A DNA stretch of 46,825 bases. Source: Planctomycetota bacterium (GTDB lineage Bacteria > Planctomycetota > JAJSAM01 > JAJVHW01). A program made the translations under genes and the position numbers. Positions within the stretch are counted from its first letter, which is position 1; each line of letters begins with the position of its first letter. Below, one piece after another: positions 18,280 to 27,033 of this stretch. The stretch lies in assembly GCA_022072415.1 (NCBI GenBank), contig JAJVHW010000051.1, positions 1-46,825 on the forward strand, read 5' to 3'. A model generated the notes under the pieces. The model saw only the letters and a program-made list of their open reading frames with translations, did not search any database and had not been told where the DNA came from.

Positions 18280-19734
18280 TCAGCCCGCGGCGAGTCGGCG
18301 GTAGAGCGACTCGTACTCCCCGATCCGCCGGTCCCAGCCGTTGTCCTCGGCCATGCCCTGGAGCTGGATCGAGCGCCAGACCGCGCGGTCGGCGAAGAGG
18401 CGCACCGCCGTCTCCGCGGCCCACCGGAGCCCCTGCGCGGTGAAATGGTCGAAGACGATGCCCGTGCCGTCGCCCGTGCGGCGGTCGTAGAGGCGCACGG
18501 TGTCCGCGAGACCGCCCGTCTTCCGCACGATCGGCACCGTGCCGTAGCGCAGGCTGTACATCTGGTTCAGCCCGCACGGCTCGAACAGCGACGGCATCAG
18601 GAACGCGTCGGCGCCGGCTTCGATCCGGTGGGCCATGCGCTCGTCGTACCCCTCGCGGAAGGCGAACTTCCTCGGGAACGCGCGGGCCATGTCGCCGAGC
18701 ATCCCCGCGATCTCGCGGCTGCCCGAGCCGAGGCAGACGATCCGGACGTCGCGGGACGCGAGGACCGGGAGCAACGCCTCCTGGAAGAGCTCGAAGCCCT
18801 TCTGCGCCGTGAGCCGCGAGACGACGCCGAACACCGGTCCGCCCGGCGTCGGCGCGAGGCCCGTCTCGCGGAGCAGCTCGGCGCGGCACACCGCCTTCCC
18901 CGAGAGGTCGTTCGGCGAGTAGCGGGCCGGGAGGTGCGCGTCGCGCGACGGATCCCACACGTCGTGGTCGATGCCGTTCAGGATGCCGACGACGCCGCGG
19001 GCCCGGAGCAGCGCGTCCAGTCCGAAGCCGTGCTCCGGCGTCTGCACCTCGCGCGCGTGCGTCGGGGACACGACGGTCAGCGCGTCGGCCCAGAGGAGGC
19101 CGGTGGTCAGGAACGAGAAGCGCCCCGCGCGCGCCTCGTCCTGGTGGAGCATGTGCGCGACGGGGCCGAGCCCCGTCTCCGCCGCGCGCGCGAACGGGAA
19201 CGCCCCCTGGTAGGCGAGGTTGTGCAGCGTGAGCACCGAACGCGTCCGCGCGAAGAGCCGGTCCCACGAGTAGAGCGTCCTCACGTAGAGCGGCATGAGC
19301 GCCGTGTGCCAGTCGTGCGCGTGGACGATGTCGGGCGCGAACCCCATGCGCTGGCAGCTCTCGAGCGCGGCGCGGGAGAGCATCGCGAAGCGCAGGTGCT
19401 CGTCGCCCTGCTGCGAGTAGATCTCGTCCCGGCCGCCGAACAGCGCGGGGCAGTCCACGAAGTAGACCAGGGGCCCGCCCGGACCGCCGTGGCGCCCGGC
19501 GCGGAGCGAGAACGTGAACGTCCGCCCGCCGAGCTCCACGGGCACGTCGCGCACGAATCCCACCGGCATCAGCGCCGACGCGTCGATCCGCCCGTAGAGC
19601 GGGAGGAACGCGCGCACGTCGTGCCCGTGCTTCGTCAGGTACGTGACGAGCGACCCGCAGACGTCGCCGAGCCCGCCCGTCTTCGCGAACGGGGCCATCT
19701 CGGACGCGGCGAGGCAGATTCGGAGCGCGGTCAT
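18280..19734 (-). CDS. glgA: Glycogen synthase (GT5)
   Basis: LRICLAASEMAPFAKTGGLGDVCGSL; IVHAHDWHTALMPLY; LHNLAYQG; GILNGIDHDVWDP; PSLFEPCGLNQMYSLRYGTVPIVRKTGGLADTV. Confidence 0.96.
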   Translation of the reverse strand: MTALRICLAASEMAPFAKTGGLGDVCGSLVTYLTKHGHDVRAFLPLYGRIDASALMPVGFVRDVPVELGGRTFTFSLRAGRHGGPGGPLVYFVDCPALFGGRDEIYSQQGDEHLRFAMLSRAALESCQRMGFAPDIVHAHDWHTALMPLYVRTLYSWDRLFARTRSVLTLHNLAYQGAFPFARAAETGLGPVAHMLHQDEARAGRFSFLTTGLLWADALTVVSPTHAREVQTPEHGFGLDALLRARGVVGILNGIDHDVWDPSRDAHLPARYSPNDLSGKAVCRAELLRETGLAPTPGGPVFGVVSRLTAQKGFELFQEALLPVLASRDVRIVCLGSGSREIAGMLGDMARAFPRKFAFREGYDERMAHRIEAGADAFLMPSLFEPCGLNQMYSLRYGTVPIVRKTGGLADTVRLYDRRTGDGTGIVFDHFTAQGLRWAAETAVRLFADRAVWRSIQLQGMAEDNGWDRRIGEYESLYRRLAAG

Positions 19735-19766
19735 GTCCCTCCGGGCGGGTCGGAGCCGAAGTCGGG

Positions 19767-21032
19767 TCAGATGATGGTGCCGGGCGGGATCGTGGCGTTG
19801 CGGGGCACGACGATGACTCCGCCGCGGATCGCGTAGTTGTCCGCGTCCTCGTGGTCCACGCCCCGGGCGTTCACGAGCTGCGCGCCGTCGCCGATCCTCG
19901 CGTCGAGGTCGATGATCGCGTTCTTGACGACGCAGTCCCGGCCGATGCCCATCGGCACGGCGGCGTCGGACGGACGCTGGGACTCGTACTCGCGCCCGCC
20001 CATCACGATCGTGCGGTCGATCTTCGCCCCGGGGCGCACGATCGCGCGGATGCCGATGATCGAGTTCGTGATCCGGCTCTCGCTGATGATGCTCCCCTCG
20101 CAGAGGATCGACTGCTCCACCTCGCACTTGTTGACCTTCGTGCCGGGCAGGAACCGCTGGTGCGTGTAGATCGGGAAGTCGGGGCTGTAGAGGTTCAGCG
20201 GCGGGAGCGGATGCGTGAGTTCGAGGCTCGCCTCGTGGAAGCTCGGGATCGTGCCGATGTCCCGCCAGTAGCCGTTGTAGGCGAACGACCACACGCGCCG
20301 GTCCTTGATGGCCGCGGGGATCACGTCCCTCCCGAAGTCCGCCGCGCCGGTGCCGCCCACGATCTCCTGAAGCACGTCCATCCGGAACGTGTAGATGCCC
20401 ATGCTCGCGAGGAGCGCCCCCGGCTCGGCCTTGAAGCCGAGCGCGGCGAGCGTCTCCGGCGGCGGCGTGAGCCGGTCGAGGACCTGCTCGTCCTGGGGCT
20501 TCTCGACGAACTCGACGATCCGCCCCTCCCGGTCCACGCGCATGATGCCGAGCGCCTTCGCCTGGCTCCGCGGCACCGCGGTCACCGCCACGGTCAGGTC
20601 CGCGGAGGCCGCCCGGTGGCGCTTCACGAACGCGCGCATGTCCATCAGGTAGAGCTGGTCGCCCGAGAGGATCAGCACGTCCCGGGGCCGCAGGTCCGCG
20701 AGGTGGATGAGGTTCCGCCGGATCGCGTCGGCCGTCCCCTGGTACCAGTCCTTCCGGTCGCTCCGCTCGTCGGCGGCGAGGATCTCCACGAACCCGCCGC
20801 GGAACGGGTCGAACCTGTACGTCTGCGAGATGTGCCTGTGCAGGCTCGCGGAGTTGAACTGGGTGATGACCCAGACCCGCTCGAAGCCTGCGTGCAGGCT
20901 GTTGCTGATGGGGACGTCGATGAGGCGGAACTTCCCGCCCAGCGGGACCGCGGGCTTCGCCCGGTCGCGGGTGAGCGGCCACAGGCGCGAGCCCTGGCCT
21001 CCTCCGAGGATGGCGGTGACGACTGTCTTCAT
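19767..21032 (-). CDS. glgC: Glucose-1-phosphate adenylyltransferase
   Basis: MKTVVTAILGGGQGSRLWPLTRDRAKPAVPLGGKFRLIDVPISNSLHAG; C-terminal left-handed beta-helix repeats. Confidence 0.96.
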   Translation of the reverse strand: MKTVVTAILGGGQGSRLWPLTRDRAKPAVPLGGKFRLIDVPISNSLHAGFERVWVITQFNSASLHRHISQTYRFDPFRGGFVEILAADERSDRKDWYQGTADAIRRNLIHLADLRPRDVLILSGDQLYLMDMRAFVKRHRAASADLTVAVTAVPRSQAKALGIMRVDREGRIVEFVEKPQDEQVLDRLTPPPETLAALGFKAEPGALLASMGIYTFRMDVLQEIVGGTGAADFGRDVIPAAIKDRRVWSFAYNGYWRDIGTIPSFHEASLELTHPLPPLNLYSPDFPIYTHQRFLPGTKVNKCEVEQSILCEGSIISESRITNSIIGIRAIVRPGAKIDRTIVMGGREYESQRPSDAAVPMGIGRDCVVKNAIIDLDARIGDGAQLVNARGVDHEDADNYAIRGGVIVVPRNATIPPGTII

Positions 21033-21090
21033 ATCGCCCGGGGCGAGGCTACCCTTGGACTCGCCCCGGTTCCAACGGAGACTCCCGTCC

Positions 21091-22341
21091 ATGCGCAACG
21101 TCGTCTTCGTCGCCCCGTATCTGATGGACGCCACGCTGCGATTCGTCCGGGGGGCTGCGGCGGTGAACGGCGCCCGCGTCGTGCTCCTCACGGAGGAGCC
21201 GGAGGAGAAGATCCCGCAGGACCTCCGCGCGCTCCTCTTCGGCCACTGGCGGCAGGAGGGGCTCCTCGACCACGCGAACATCGTGAAGGCGGTGACCGAG
21301 ATCTCGCGCCGCCTCGGCACGGTGTCGCGGCTGATCGGGATGCTCGAGCAGGTCCAGGTGCCGCTCGGCCGCGCCCGCGAGGAGCTCGGGATCGACGGCA
21401 TGGACGCGCGCACGGCGGAGCGCTTCCGGGACAAGGGGCTCATGAAGGACGTGCTGCGCGCGGCCGGAGTGCCCTGCGCGCGCCACCGGAAGATCTCCGA
21501 CGAATCCGAGGCCCTCGCGTTCGCGAAGGAGACGGGCTTCCCGCTGGTGGTGAAGCCGCCCGCCGGCGCCGGCGCGAAGTCCACGTTCCGCGTCGAGACC
21601 GCCGACGAACTCGTGCAGTCGGTCCGCGCGTGCGGCGCGGGGCGCGGCCGCGAGGTGCAGGTCGAGGAGTTCGTCACGGGCGACGAACACTCGATCGACA
21701 CGGTGACGATCCACGGGAAGCCGGTCTGGCACTCGATCTCGCACTACGACCCCTCCCCCCTCCACGTGGTCGAGAACCCGTGGATCCAGTGGTGCGTGAT
21801 GGTCCCCCGCGAGATCGACCATCCGCGCTACGACGACGTGCGTCAGGTCGCGTACCGCGCGCTCGACGCGCTCGGGATGCGGACCGGCGTCTCGCACATG
21901 GAGTGGTTCCGCCGCCGCGACGGGTCCCTCGCCGTGGGCGAGGTCGGGTGCCGCCCGCCCGGCGCGCAGCTCTGCACGCTCCACAGCTACGCGCACGACT
22001 TCGACCTCTACGGCGCATGGGGCCGCCTCGCGATCTTCGACCAGTTCCATCCGCTGGAGCGGAAGTACGCGGCCGGAGCGGCGTACCTGCGCGGACAGGG
22101 TCCCGGCGGCGCCCGGGAGGGCGGCCGCGTGGCGTTCGTGAACGGCCTCGAGCAGGCCCAGCGGGAGCTCGGGCACCTCGTGGTCGAGGCGCGGCTCCCG
22201 CGCGTCGGGCAGACCGCGAGCGGGACGTACGAAGGCGAAGGCTACGTGATCGTGCGCCACCCGGAGACCGAGGTGGTGCGGCAGGCGCTCCGGCGCCTGG
22301 TCACGCTGATCCAGGTCGGTCTCGAGCAGGAGCGCAGATGA
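21091..22341 (+). CDS. ATP-grasp ligase, paralog 2
   Basis: FRDKGLMKDVLRAAGVPCAR, FPLVVKPPAGAGAKST, VEEFVTGDEHSIDTVT, HMEWFRRRDGSLAVGEVGCRPPG. Confidence 0.88.
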   Translation: MRNVVFVAPYLMDATLRFVRGAAAVNGARVVLLTEEPEEKIPQDLRALLFGHWRQEGLLDHANIVKAVTEISRRLGTVSRLIGMLEQVQVPLGRAREELGIDGMDARTAERFRDKGLMKDVLRAAGVPCARHRKISDESEALAFAKETGFPLVVKPPAGAGAKSTFRVETADELVQSVRACGAGRGREVQVEEFVTGDEHSIDTVTIHGKPVWHSISHYDPSPLHVVENPWIQWCVMVPREIDHPRYDDVRQVAYRALDALGMRTGVSHMEWFRRRDGSLAVGEVGCRPPGAQLCTLHSYAHDFDLYGAWGRLAIFDQFHPLERKYAAGAAYLRGQGPGGAREGGRVAFVNGLEQAQRELGHLVVEARLPRVGQTASGTYEGEGYVIVRHPETEVVRQALRRLVTLIQVGLEQERR

Positions 22342-23558
22342 CACGGGTCCTTTACCTCTCGCCCGGCTATCCGCCGGAGATGCCGTTCTTCGTGCGCGGC
22401 CTCGTGGACGAGGGCGCGCAGGTCTACGGGATCGGCGACGGCCCGGAGGCCGGCCTCCCGGAGCTCGCCCGTTCGCGGCTCTCGGGCTACCTCCAGCTCC
22501 GGAACCTCTGGGACGAGCAGCAGACCGTCGAGACGGTGCGCCGCTGGGCGCGTCACGTCCCCTTCGACCGCGTCGAGTGCCTCTGGGAGCCGGGGATGAT
22601 CCTCGCCGCCCGCATCCGCGAGGCGCTCGGGCTCCCGGGGATGACCGTCGAGCAGACGCTCCCCTTCCGCGACAAGGAGACGATGAAGGTCGCGCTCGAC
22701 GAGGCGGGCATCCGCACGCCCCGCCACGCGCGCGCGAAGACCGCCGACGAGATCCGCGCCGCGGCGAGGCGCATCGGCTATCCGGTCATCGTGAAGCCCA
22801 TCGCGGGCGCCGGCTCTGCCGACACGCACCGCGTGGACGACGACGCGCAGCTCGAGCAGGCGATCCGCGTCACGCAGCACGTGAAGGAGTGCTCCGTCGA
22901 GGAGTTCATCGACGGCGAGGAGTTCACGTTCGACACCGTGTGCGGCGGCGGGAAGATCCTCTACTGGAACATCTCGTGGTACCGCCCGCGGCCGCTCGTC
23001 CAGCGGCAGCTCGAGTGGTGCACGCCGCAGACCATCGCGCTCCGCAACCCCTCGCAGTCCGACCTCGCCGGCGGCGCGGCCATGGGGCGCGCGGTGATCG
23101 ACGCCCTCGGCTTCCGCGACGGCTTCACGCACATGGAGTGGTACCGGAAGGCCGACGGAGAGGCCGTCTTCGGCGAGATCGGCGGGCGTCCGCCGGGAGC
23201 CCGCTCGACGGAACTCATGAACTACGCGTGCGACTTCGACGTGTGGCGCGCGTGGGCCGAGGCGGTGCTGCGCGGGCGGATCTCGCAGCCCGTGGAGCGG
23301 AAGTACAACGCCGGGATGGCCTTCAAGCGGGCCCGCGGCAACGGCCGCATCCAGCGGATCGACGGCCTCGAGCGCTGGCTGCAGCGCTCCGCGGGCGCCG
23401 TGACGTCGGTGGAGCTCCTCCCGGTCGGCGCCATGCGCCGCGACTGGAAGCAGACGCTCCTCTCCGACGGGTGGATCATCGCGCGGCACCCCGACCTCGG
23501 GACGCTGATGGAGATCCTCGACCGCTTCGGGACCGACGTGCAGCTCATCGCCGGCTAG
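22338..23558 (+). CDS. ATP-grasp ligase, paralog 3
   Basis: ATGA overlap with paralog 2; FRDKETMKVALDEAGIRTPR, YPVIVKPIAGAGSADT, VEEFIDGEEFTFDTV, HMEWYRKADGEAVFGEIGGRPPG. Confidence 0.88.
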   Translation: MTRVLYLSPGYPPEMPFFVRGLVDEGAQVYGIGDGPEAGLPELARSRLSGYLQLRNLWDEQQTVETVRRWARHVPFDRVECLWEPGMILAARIREALGLPGMTVEQTLPFRDKETMKVALDEAGIRTPRHARAKTADEIRAAARRIGYPVIVKPIAGAGSADTHRVDDDAQLEQAIRVTQHVKECSVEEFIDGEEFTFDTVCGGGKILYWNISWYRPRPLVQRQLEWCTPQTIALRNPSQSDLAGGAAMGRAVIDALGFRDGFTHMEWYRKADGEAVFGEIGGRPPGARSTELMNYACDFDVWRAWAEAVLRGRISQPVERKYNAGMAFKRARGNGRIQRIDGLERWLQRSAGAVTSVELLPVGAMRRDWKQTLLSDGWIIARHPDLGTLMEILDRFGTDVQLIAG

Positions 23559-23578
23559 GCGGAAGGGAACGGGAAGGC

Positions 23579-25501
23579 TTGGGCGACAAGAACGTCATCG
23601 AGTCCGGCGACGAGGCCGAGGCGCTGCGGGGATTCACGAACAAGCTCCTCCGCGACCTCCGGGCGCTGGAGATGCTCCTCGAGCGGAAGGCCTTCGACAC
23701 CGGCGTGCGCCGGATCGGCGCCGAGCAGGAGTGCTTCCTCGTGGACCGCGCGTGGCGCCCCGCCGCGGCGGTGCTTCAGGTGATCGAGAAGATGAAGGAC
23801 CCCCACTACGTGACCGAGGTGGCGCAGTTCAACCTCGAGATGAACCTCGACCCGCTCGAGTTCACGGGGACCTGCCTCCGCCGGATGGAGGACCAGCTCC
23901 TCCAGCTCCTCGTCAAGGCCCGCGCCGCGGCCCACGCCACGGGGAACGAGATCTGCCTGATCGGCATCCTCCCCACCGCGCGGAAGGGAGACCTCGGCCT
24001 CGAGAACATGACGCCGAACCCGCGCTACTTCGCGCTGAACCGCGCGATGACGAAGCTCCGCGGGACGGACTACGAGATCCGCCTGAAGGGGATCGACGAG
24101 ATCAACGTGAAGCACGACTCGGTCATGGTCGAGGCGTGCAACACGTCCTTCCAGGTCCACTTCCAGGTCGCGCCCGACGAGTTCGCGAAGTACTACAACC
24201 TGGCGCAGGTCATCGCCGCGCCGACCCTCGCCGCCGCGACGAACTCGCTCCTCCTCTTCGGCCGCCGCCTCTGGCACGAGACGCGGATCGCGCTCTTCCA
24301 GCAGTCCGTGGACACGCGGGCCACGGCGCACGACATGCGCGAGGTGAGCCCCCGCGTGGACTTCGGCCGGCAGTGGGTCCGCCGCTCCGTGGTGGAGCTC
24401 TTCCAGGAGGCCATCTCGCGGTACCGCGTGCTCATCGCGGGCCCCACCGACGAGGACCCCATCGAGCTCGTCGAGAGCGGGAAGGCGCCCCAGCTCCGCG
24501 CGCTCCGCCTGCACAACGGGACCGTCTACCGCTGGAACCGCGCGTGCTACGGCATCTCCGACAACGGGAAGCCCCACCTCCGCATCGAGAACCGCGTCCT
24601 CCCGAGCGGGCCGACGCCCCTCGACGAGATGGCCAACGCCGCGTTCTGGTACGGCCTGATGCTCGGGCTCGGGCGGCAGGTCGAGGACGTCACGAAGCAC
24701 ATGAGCTTCGACGACGCGAAGGGGAACTTCTTCGCCGCGGCGCGGAACGGTCTCGGCGCGCACCTGACGTGGTTCGACGGCCAGTCGGTGCAGGCGCGCG
24801 ACCTGATCCTCGAGAAGCTCCTCCCGGCCGCATGGGAAGGGCTCCGCTCGGCGAAGATCGACGCCGCGGACATCGAGCGCTACCTCGGCGTGATCCAGGA
24901 GCGCGTGAAGGAGGCGCAGACGGGTTCCCGCTGGGCCCTGAAGAGCTTCGCGGCCCTGGCCGACAAGGGCACGCCCGGCGAGCGGCTCAACGCGATCACG
25001 GCGGCCGCCGTCTCCCGGCAGTGGGAGAACACCCCCGTCGCGCGCTGGCCGCTGGCGCGGATCGAGGAGGGCGGCGGCTGGCGGAACAACTACGTGAAGG
25101 TCGAGCAGTTCATGACGACCGACTTCGTCACCGTGCAGGAGACGGACGGCCTCGACCTCGCCGCGAACCTGATGGTGTGGGAGCGGATCCGCCACGTGCC
25201 GGTGGAGGACGGCGAGCATCGTCTCGTCGGGCTCGTCTCCTACCGCGCGCTCCTCCGCGCCCTCGCCGCCGGCGCCGCCGAGGGGCGCCACGTCGGGGAC
25301 ATCCCCGTGTCGGAGGTCATGCGCCGCGATCCCGTCTGCGTGACTCCGGAGACGCCGAGCCTGAAGGCCATCGAGATCCTGCGGAAGAGCGACTTCGGAT
25401 CGCTGCCCGTGGTCAAGGACGGGCGCCTCGTCGGCGTCATCACCGCGCGGAACTTCCTCCAGATCGCGGCCGAGCTCCTCGAGCAGAAGCTGAAGGAGTA
25501 G
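23579..25501 (+). CDS. GCS2-family carboxylate-amine ligase with two C-terminal CBS domains
   Basis: TTG start preceded by ggaagggaacgggaagg; RRIGAEQECFLVD, HYVTEVAQFNLEMNLDPLEFTG, HDSVMVEACNTSFQVHFQV; CBS pair VKVEQFMTTDFVTVQETDGLDLAANLM / VSEVMRRDPVCVTPETPSLKAIEILRK. Confidence 0.85.
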   Translation: MGDKNVIESGDEAEALRGFTNKLLRDLRALEMLLERKAFDTGVRRIGAEQECFLVDRAWRPAAAVLQVIEKMKDPHYVTEVAQFNLEMNLDPLEFTGTCLRRMEDQLLQLLVKARAAAHATGNEICLIGILPTARKGDLGLENMTPNPRYFALNRAMTKLRGTDYEIRLKGIDEINVKHDSVMVEACNTSFQVHFQVAPDEFAKYYNLAQVIAAPTLAAATNSLLLFGRRLWHETRIALFQQSVDTRATAHDMREVSPRVDFGRQWVRRSVVELFQEAISRYRVLIAGPTDEDPIELVESGKAPQLRALRLHNGTVYRWNRACYGISDNGKPHLRIENRVLPSGPTPLDEMANAAFWYGLMLGLGRQVEDVTKHMSFDDAKGNFFAAARNGLGAHLTWFDGQSVQARDLILEKLLPAAWEGLRSAKIDAADIERYLGVIQERVKEAQTGSRWALKSFAALADKGTPGERLNAITAAAVSRQWENTPVARWPLARIEEGGGWRNNYVKVEQFMTTDFVTVQETDGLDLAANLMVWERIRHVPVEDGEHRLVGLVSYRALLRALAAGAAEGRHVGDIPVSEVMRRDPVCVTPETPSLKAIEILRKSDFGSLPVVKDGRLVGVITARNFLQIAAELLEQKLKE

Positions 25502-25504
25502 CGG

Positions 25505-26389
25505 GTGGACTCCGCGCGCGTCTTCGCGTCGGTCCGCGGCGCGGAGCCGGGTCCCACCCTGATCGTCGTGGCCTCGATCCACGGGAACGAGCCCGCGGGG
25601 GCGGTCGCGGCGTCGCGCGTCGCGGCGACGCTCCGCGAGGAGTCCGTCCGCGGCTCGTTCGTCGCGATCACCGGGAACGTCGCCGCATCGTCGCGCCGCG
25701 TGCGTTGCGTGCACCACGACCTGAACCGGGCGTTCCTCCCGGACCCCGTGGCCGCGGCGCGGCGCGGCGAAGCGCCCGCGGGGCTCGGCGCCGAGGGTGC
25801 GGAGCTTCGCGGGCTGGTCCGCGCCCTCGACGACGCGCGAGCCGCCGCCCGCGGCCCCGTGTTCCTCCTCGACCTTCACTCGACCTCCGGCGACGGCGCG
25901 CCGTTCCTGCTCCTCCCGACGTCCGGCGGCGCCCGCCTCGCGTCCGCCGTCCCGCTCACCGCGGTGTCCGGCCTCCTCGGGATGCTCCGCGGCACGATGG
26001 TCGAGGAGTTCCGCGGGGAGTTCGACGGCGCCCTCGTCGCCGAGTGCGGGAGCCACGGGAGTTCGGCTGCGCCCGACTGCGCCGAGGCCGTGATCCGCTG
26101 CGTCCTCGCGGAGACGGGGATCGCGCCGCCGGACCCGGACGCCCCGCGGCGTCTGGAGTCGTTCCGCGGCGCGCTCCCGGCGTCCCTCGCCGTCGCGTAC
26201 CGCCATGCGATCGCTCCCGCGGACCGGTTCGCGATGCGTCCGGGGTGGCGCCACTTCGACCCCGTGACCGCGGGGACTCCGGTCGCGGACGACGCGCGCG
26301 GTCCCGTGCTCGCGCCGGTCACGGGCCGGATGCTCCTCCCGCTCTACCAGCCGGTCGGGGACGACGGGTTCTTCGTCGCGATCGGGTAG
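25505..26389 (+). CDS. Succinylglutamate desuccinylase/aspartoacylase (AstE/AspA)-like zinc hydrolase
   Basis: TLIVVASIHGNEPAG, HHDLNRAF, FLLDLHSTSG, VAECGSHGS; GTG start 3 nt after the GCS2 stop. Confidence 0.85.
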   Translation: MDSARVFASVRGAEPGPTLIVVASIHGNEPAGAVAASRVAATLREESVRGSFVAITGNVAASSRRVRCVHHDLNRAFLPDPVAAARRGEAPAGLGAEGAELRGLVRALDDARAAARGPVFLLDLHSTSGDGAPFLLLPTSGGARLASAVPLTAVSGLLGMLRGTMVEEFRGEFDGALVAECGSHGSSAAPDCAEAVIRCVLAETGIAPPDPDAPRRLESFRGALPASLAVAYRHAIAPADRFAMRPGWRHFDPVTAGTPVADDARGPVLAPVTGRMLLPLYQPVGDDGFFVAIG

Positions 26390-26433
26390 ACTGCGGCCTC
26401 CGGGACCGGGCGCACCGTTCGAGGAGGAGATCC

Positions 26434-26952
26434 ATGACGTTCGTGCACGCCGCATCCGTCGCCGCAGCCGCCGCGCTTTCGCTGTCCGCCTGCGCGTCCG
26501 GTCCGCGCACCGGAAGCGATCCCGCGTGGTCGAAGGACGCGTTCGAGACGCTGAAGCGCCGCGAGGGCGCGTGGACGACGACGGGGAGCGGGATGCCCGG
26601 GAAGGTGGTCTACCGGGTCGTCGGCAACGGGAGCGCGGTGCAGGAGATCCTCTTCCCCGGCGAACCGCACGAGATGATCTCGATGTACCACCTCGACGGG
26701 CCCCGCCTCGTCATGACGCACTACTGCGCGGCCGGGAACCAGCCGTTCTACGTCGCAGGGCCCGGAGACGCGCCCGGCGAGATCCGCTTCCACTTCGCGC
26801 GGCTCTCGAACGGAGACCCCGCGAGGGACATGCACATGCACGAGGGTTCGTCGTCGGTCGGCGCCGACGGACTCCTCCGCCAGACGTGGATCGGCTGGCA
26901 GGACGGGAAGCCCGGGGAGCACACCGTCACGATGGAGCTCCGGCGGCAGTAG
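26434..26952 (+). CDS. Secreted lipoprotein, hypothetical
   Basis: GAGGAGGAG ribosome-binding site; lipobox-like AALSLSACASG; 172 aa. Confidence 0.75.
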   Translation: MTFVHAASVAAAAALSLSACASGPRTGSDPAWSKDAFETLKRREGAWTTTGSGMPGKVVYRVVGNGSAVQEILFPGEPHEMISMYHLDGPRLVMTHYCAAGNQPFYVAGPGDAPGEIRFHFARLSNGDPARDMHMHEGSSSVGADGLLRQTWIGWQDGKPGEHTVTMELRRQ

Positions 26953-27033
26953 CTGACGCCGCATCTCTCGCCACGGTGGCGCGCCCGGCGCTCTGCCGCC
27001 GGGCTCCGGCTGCAGCGCCGGCGCGACACCCCG

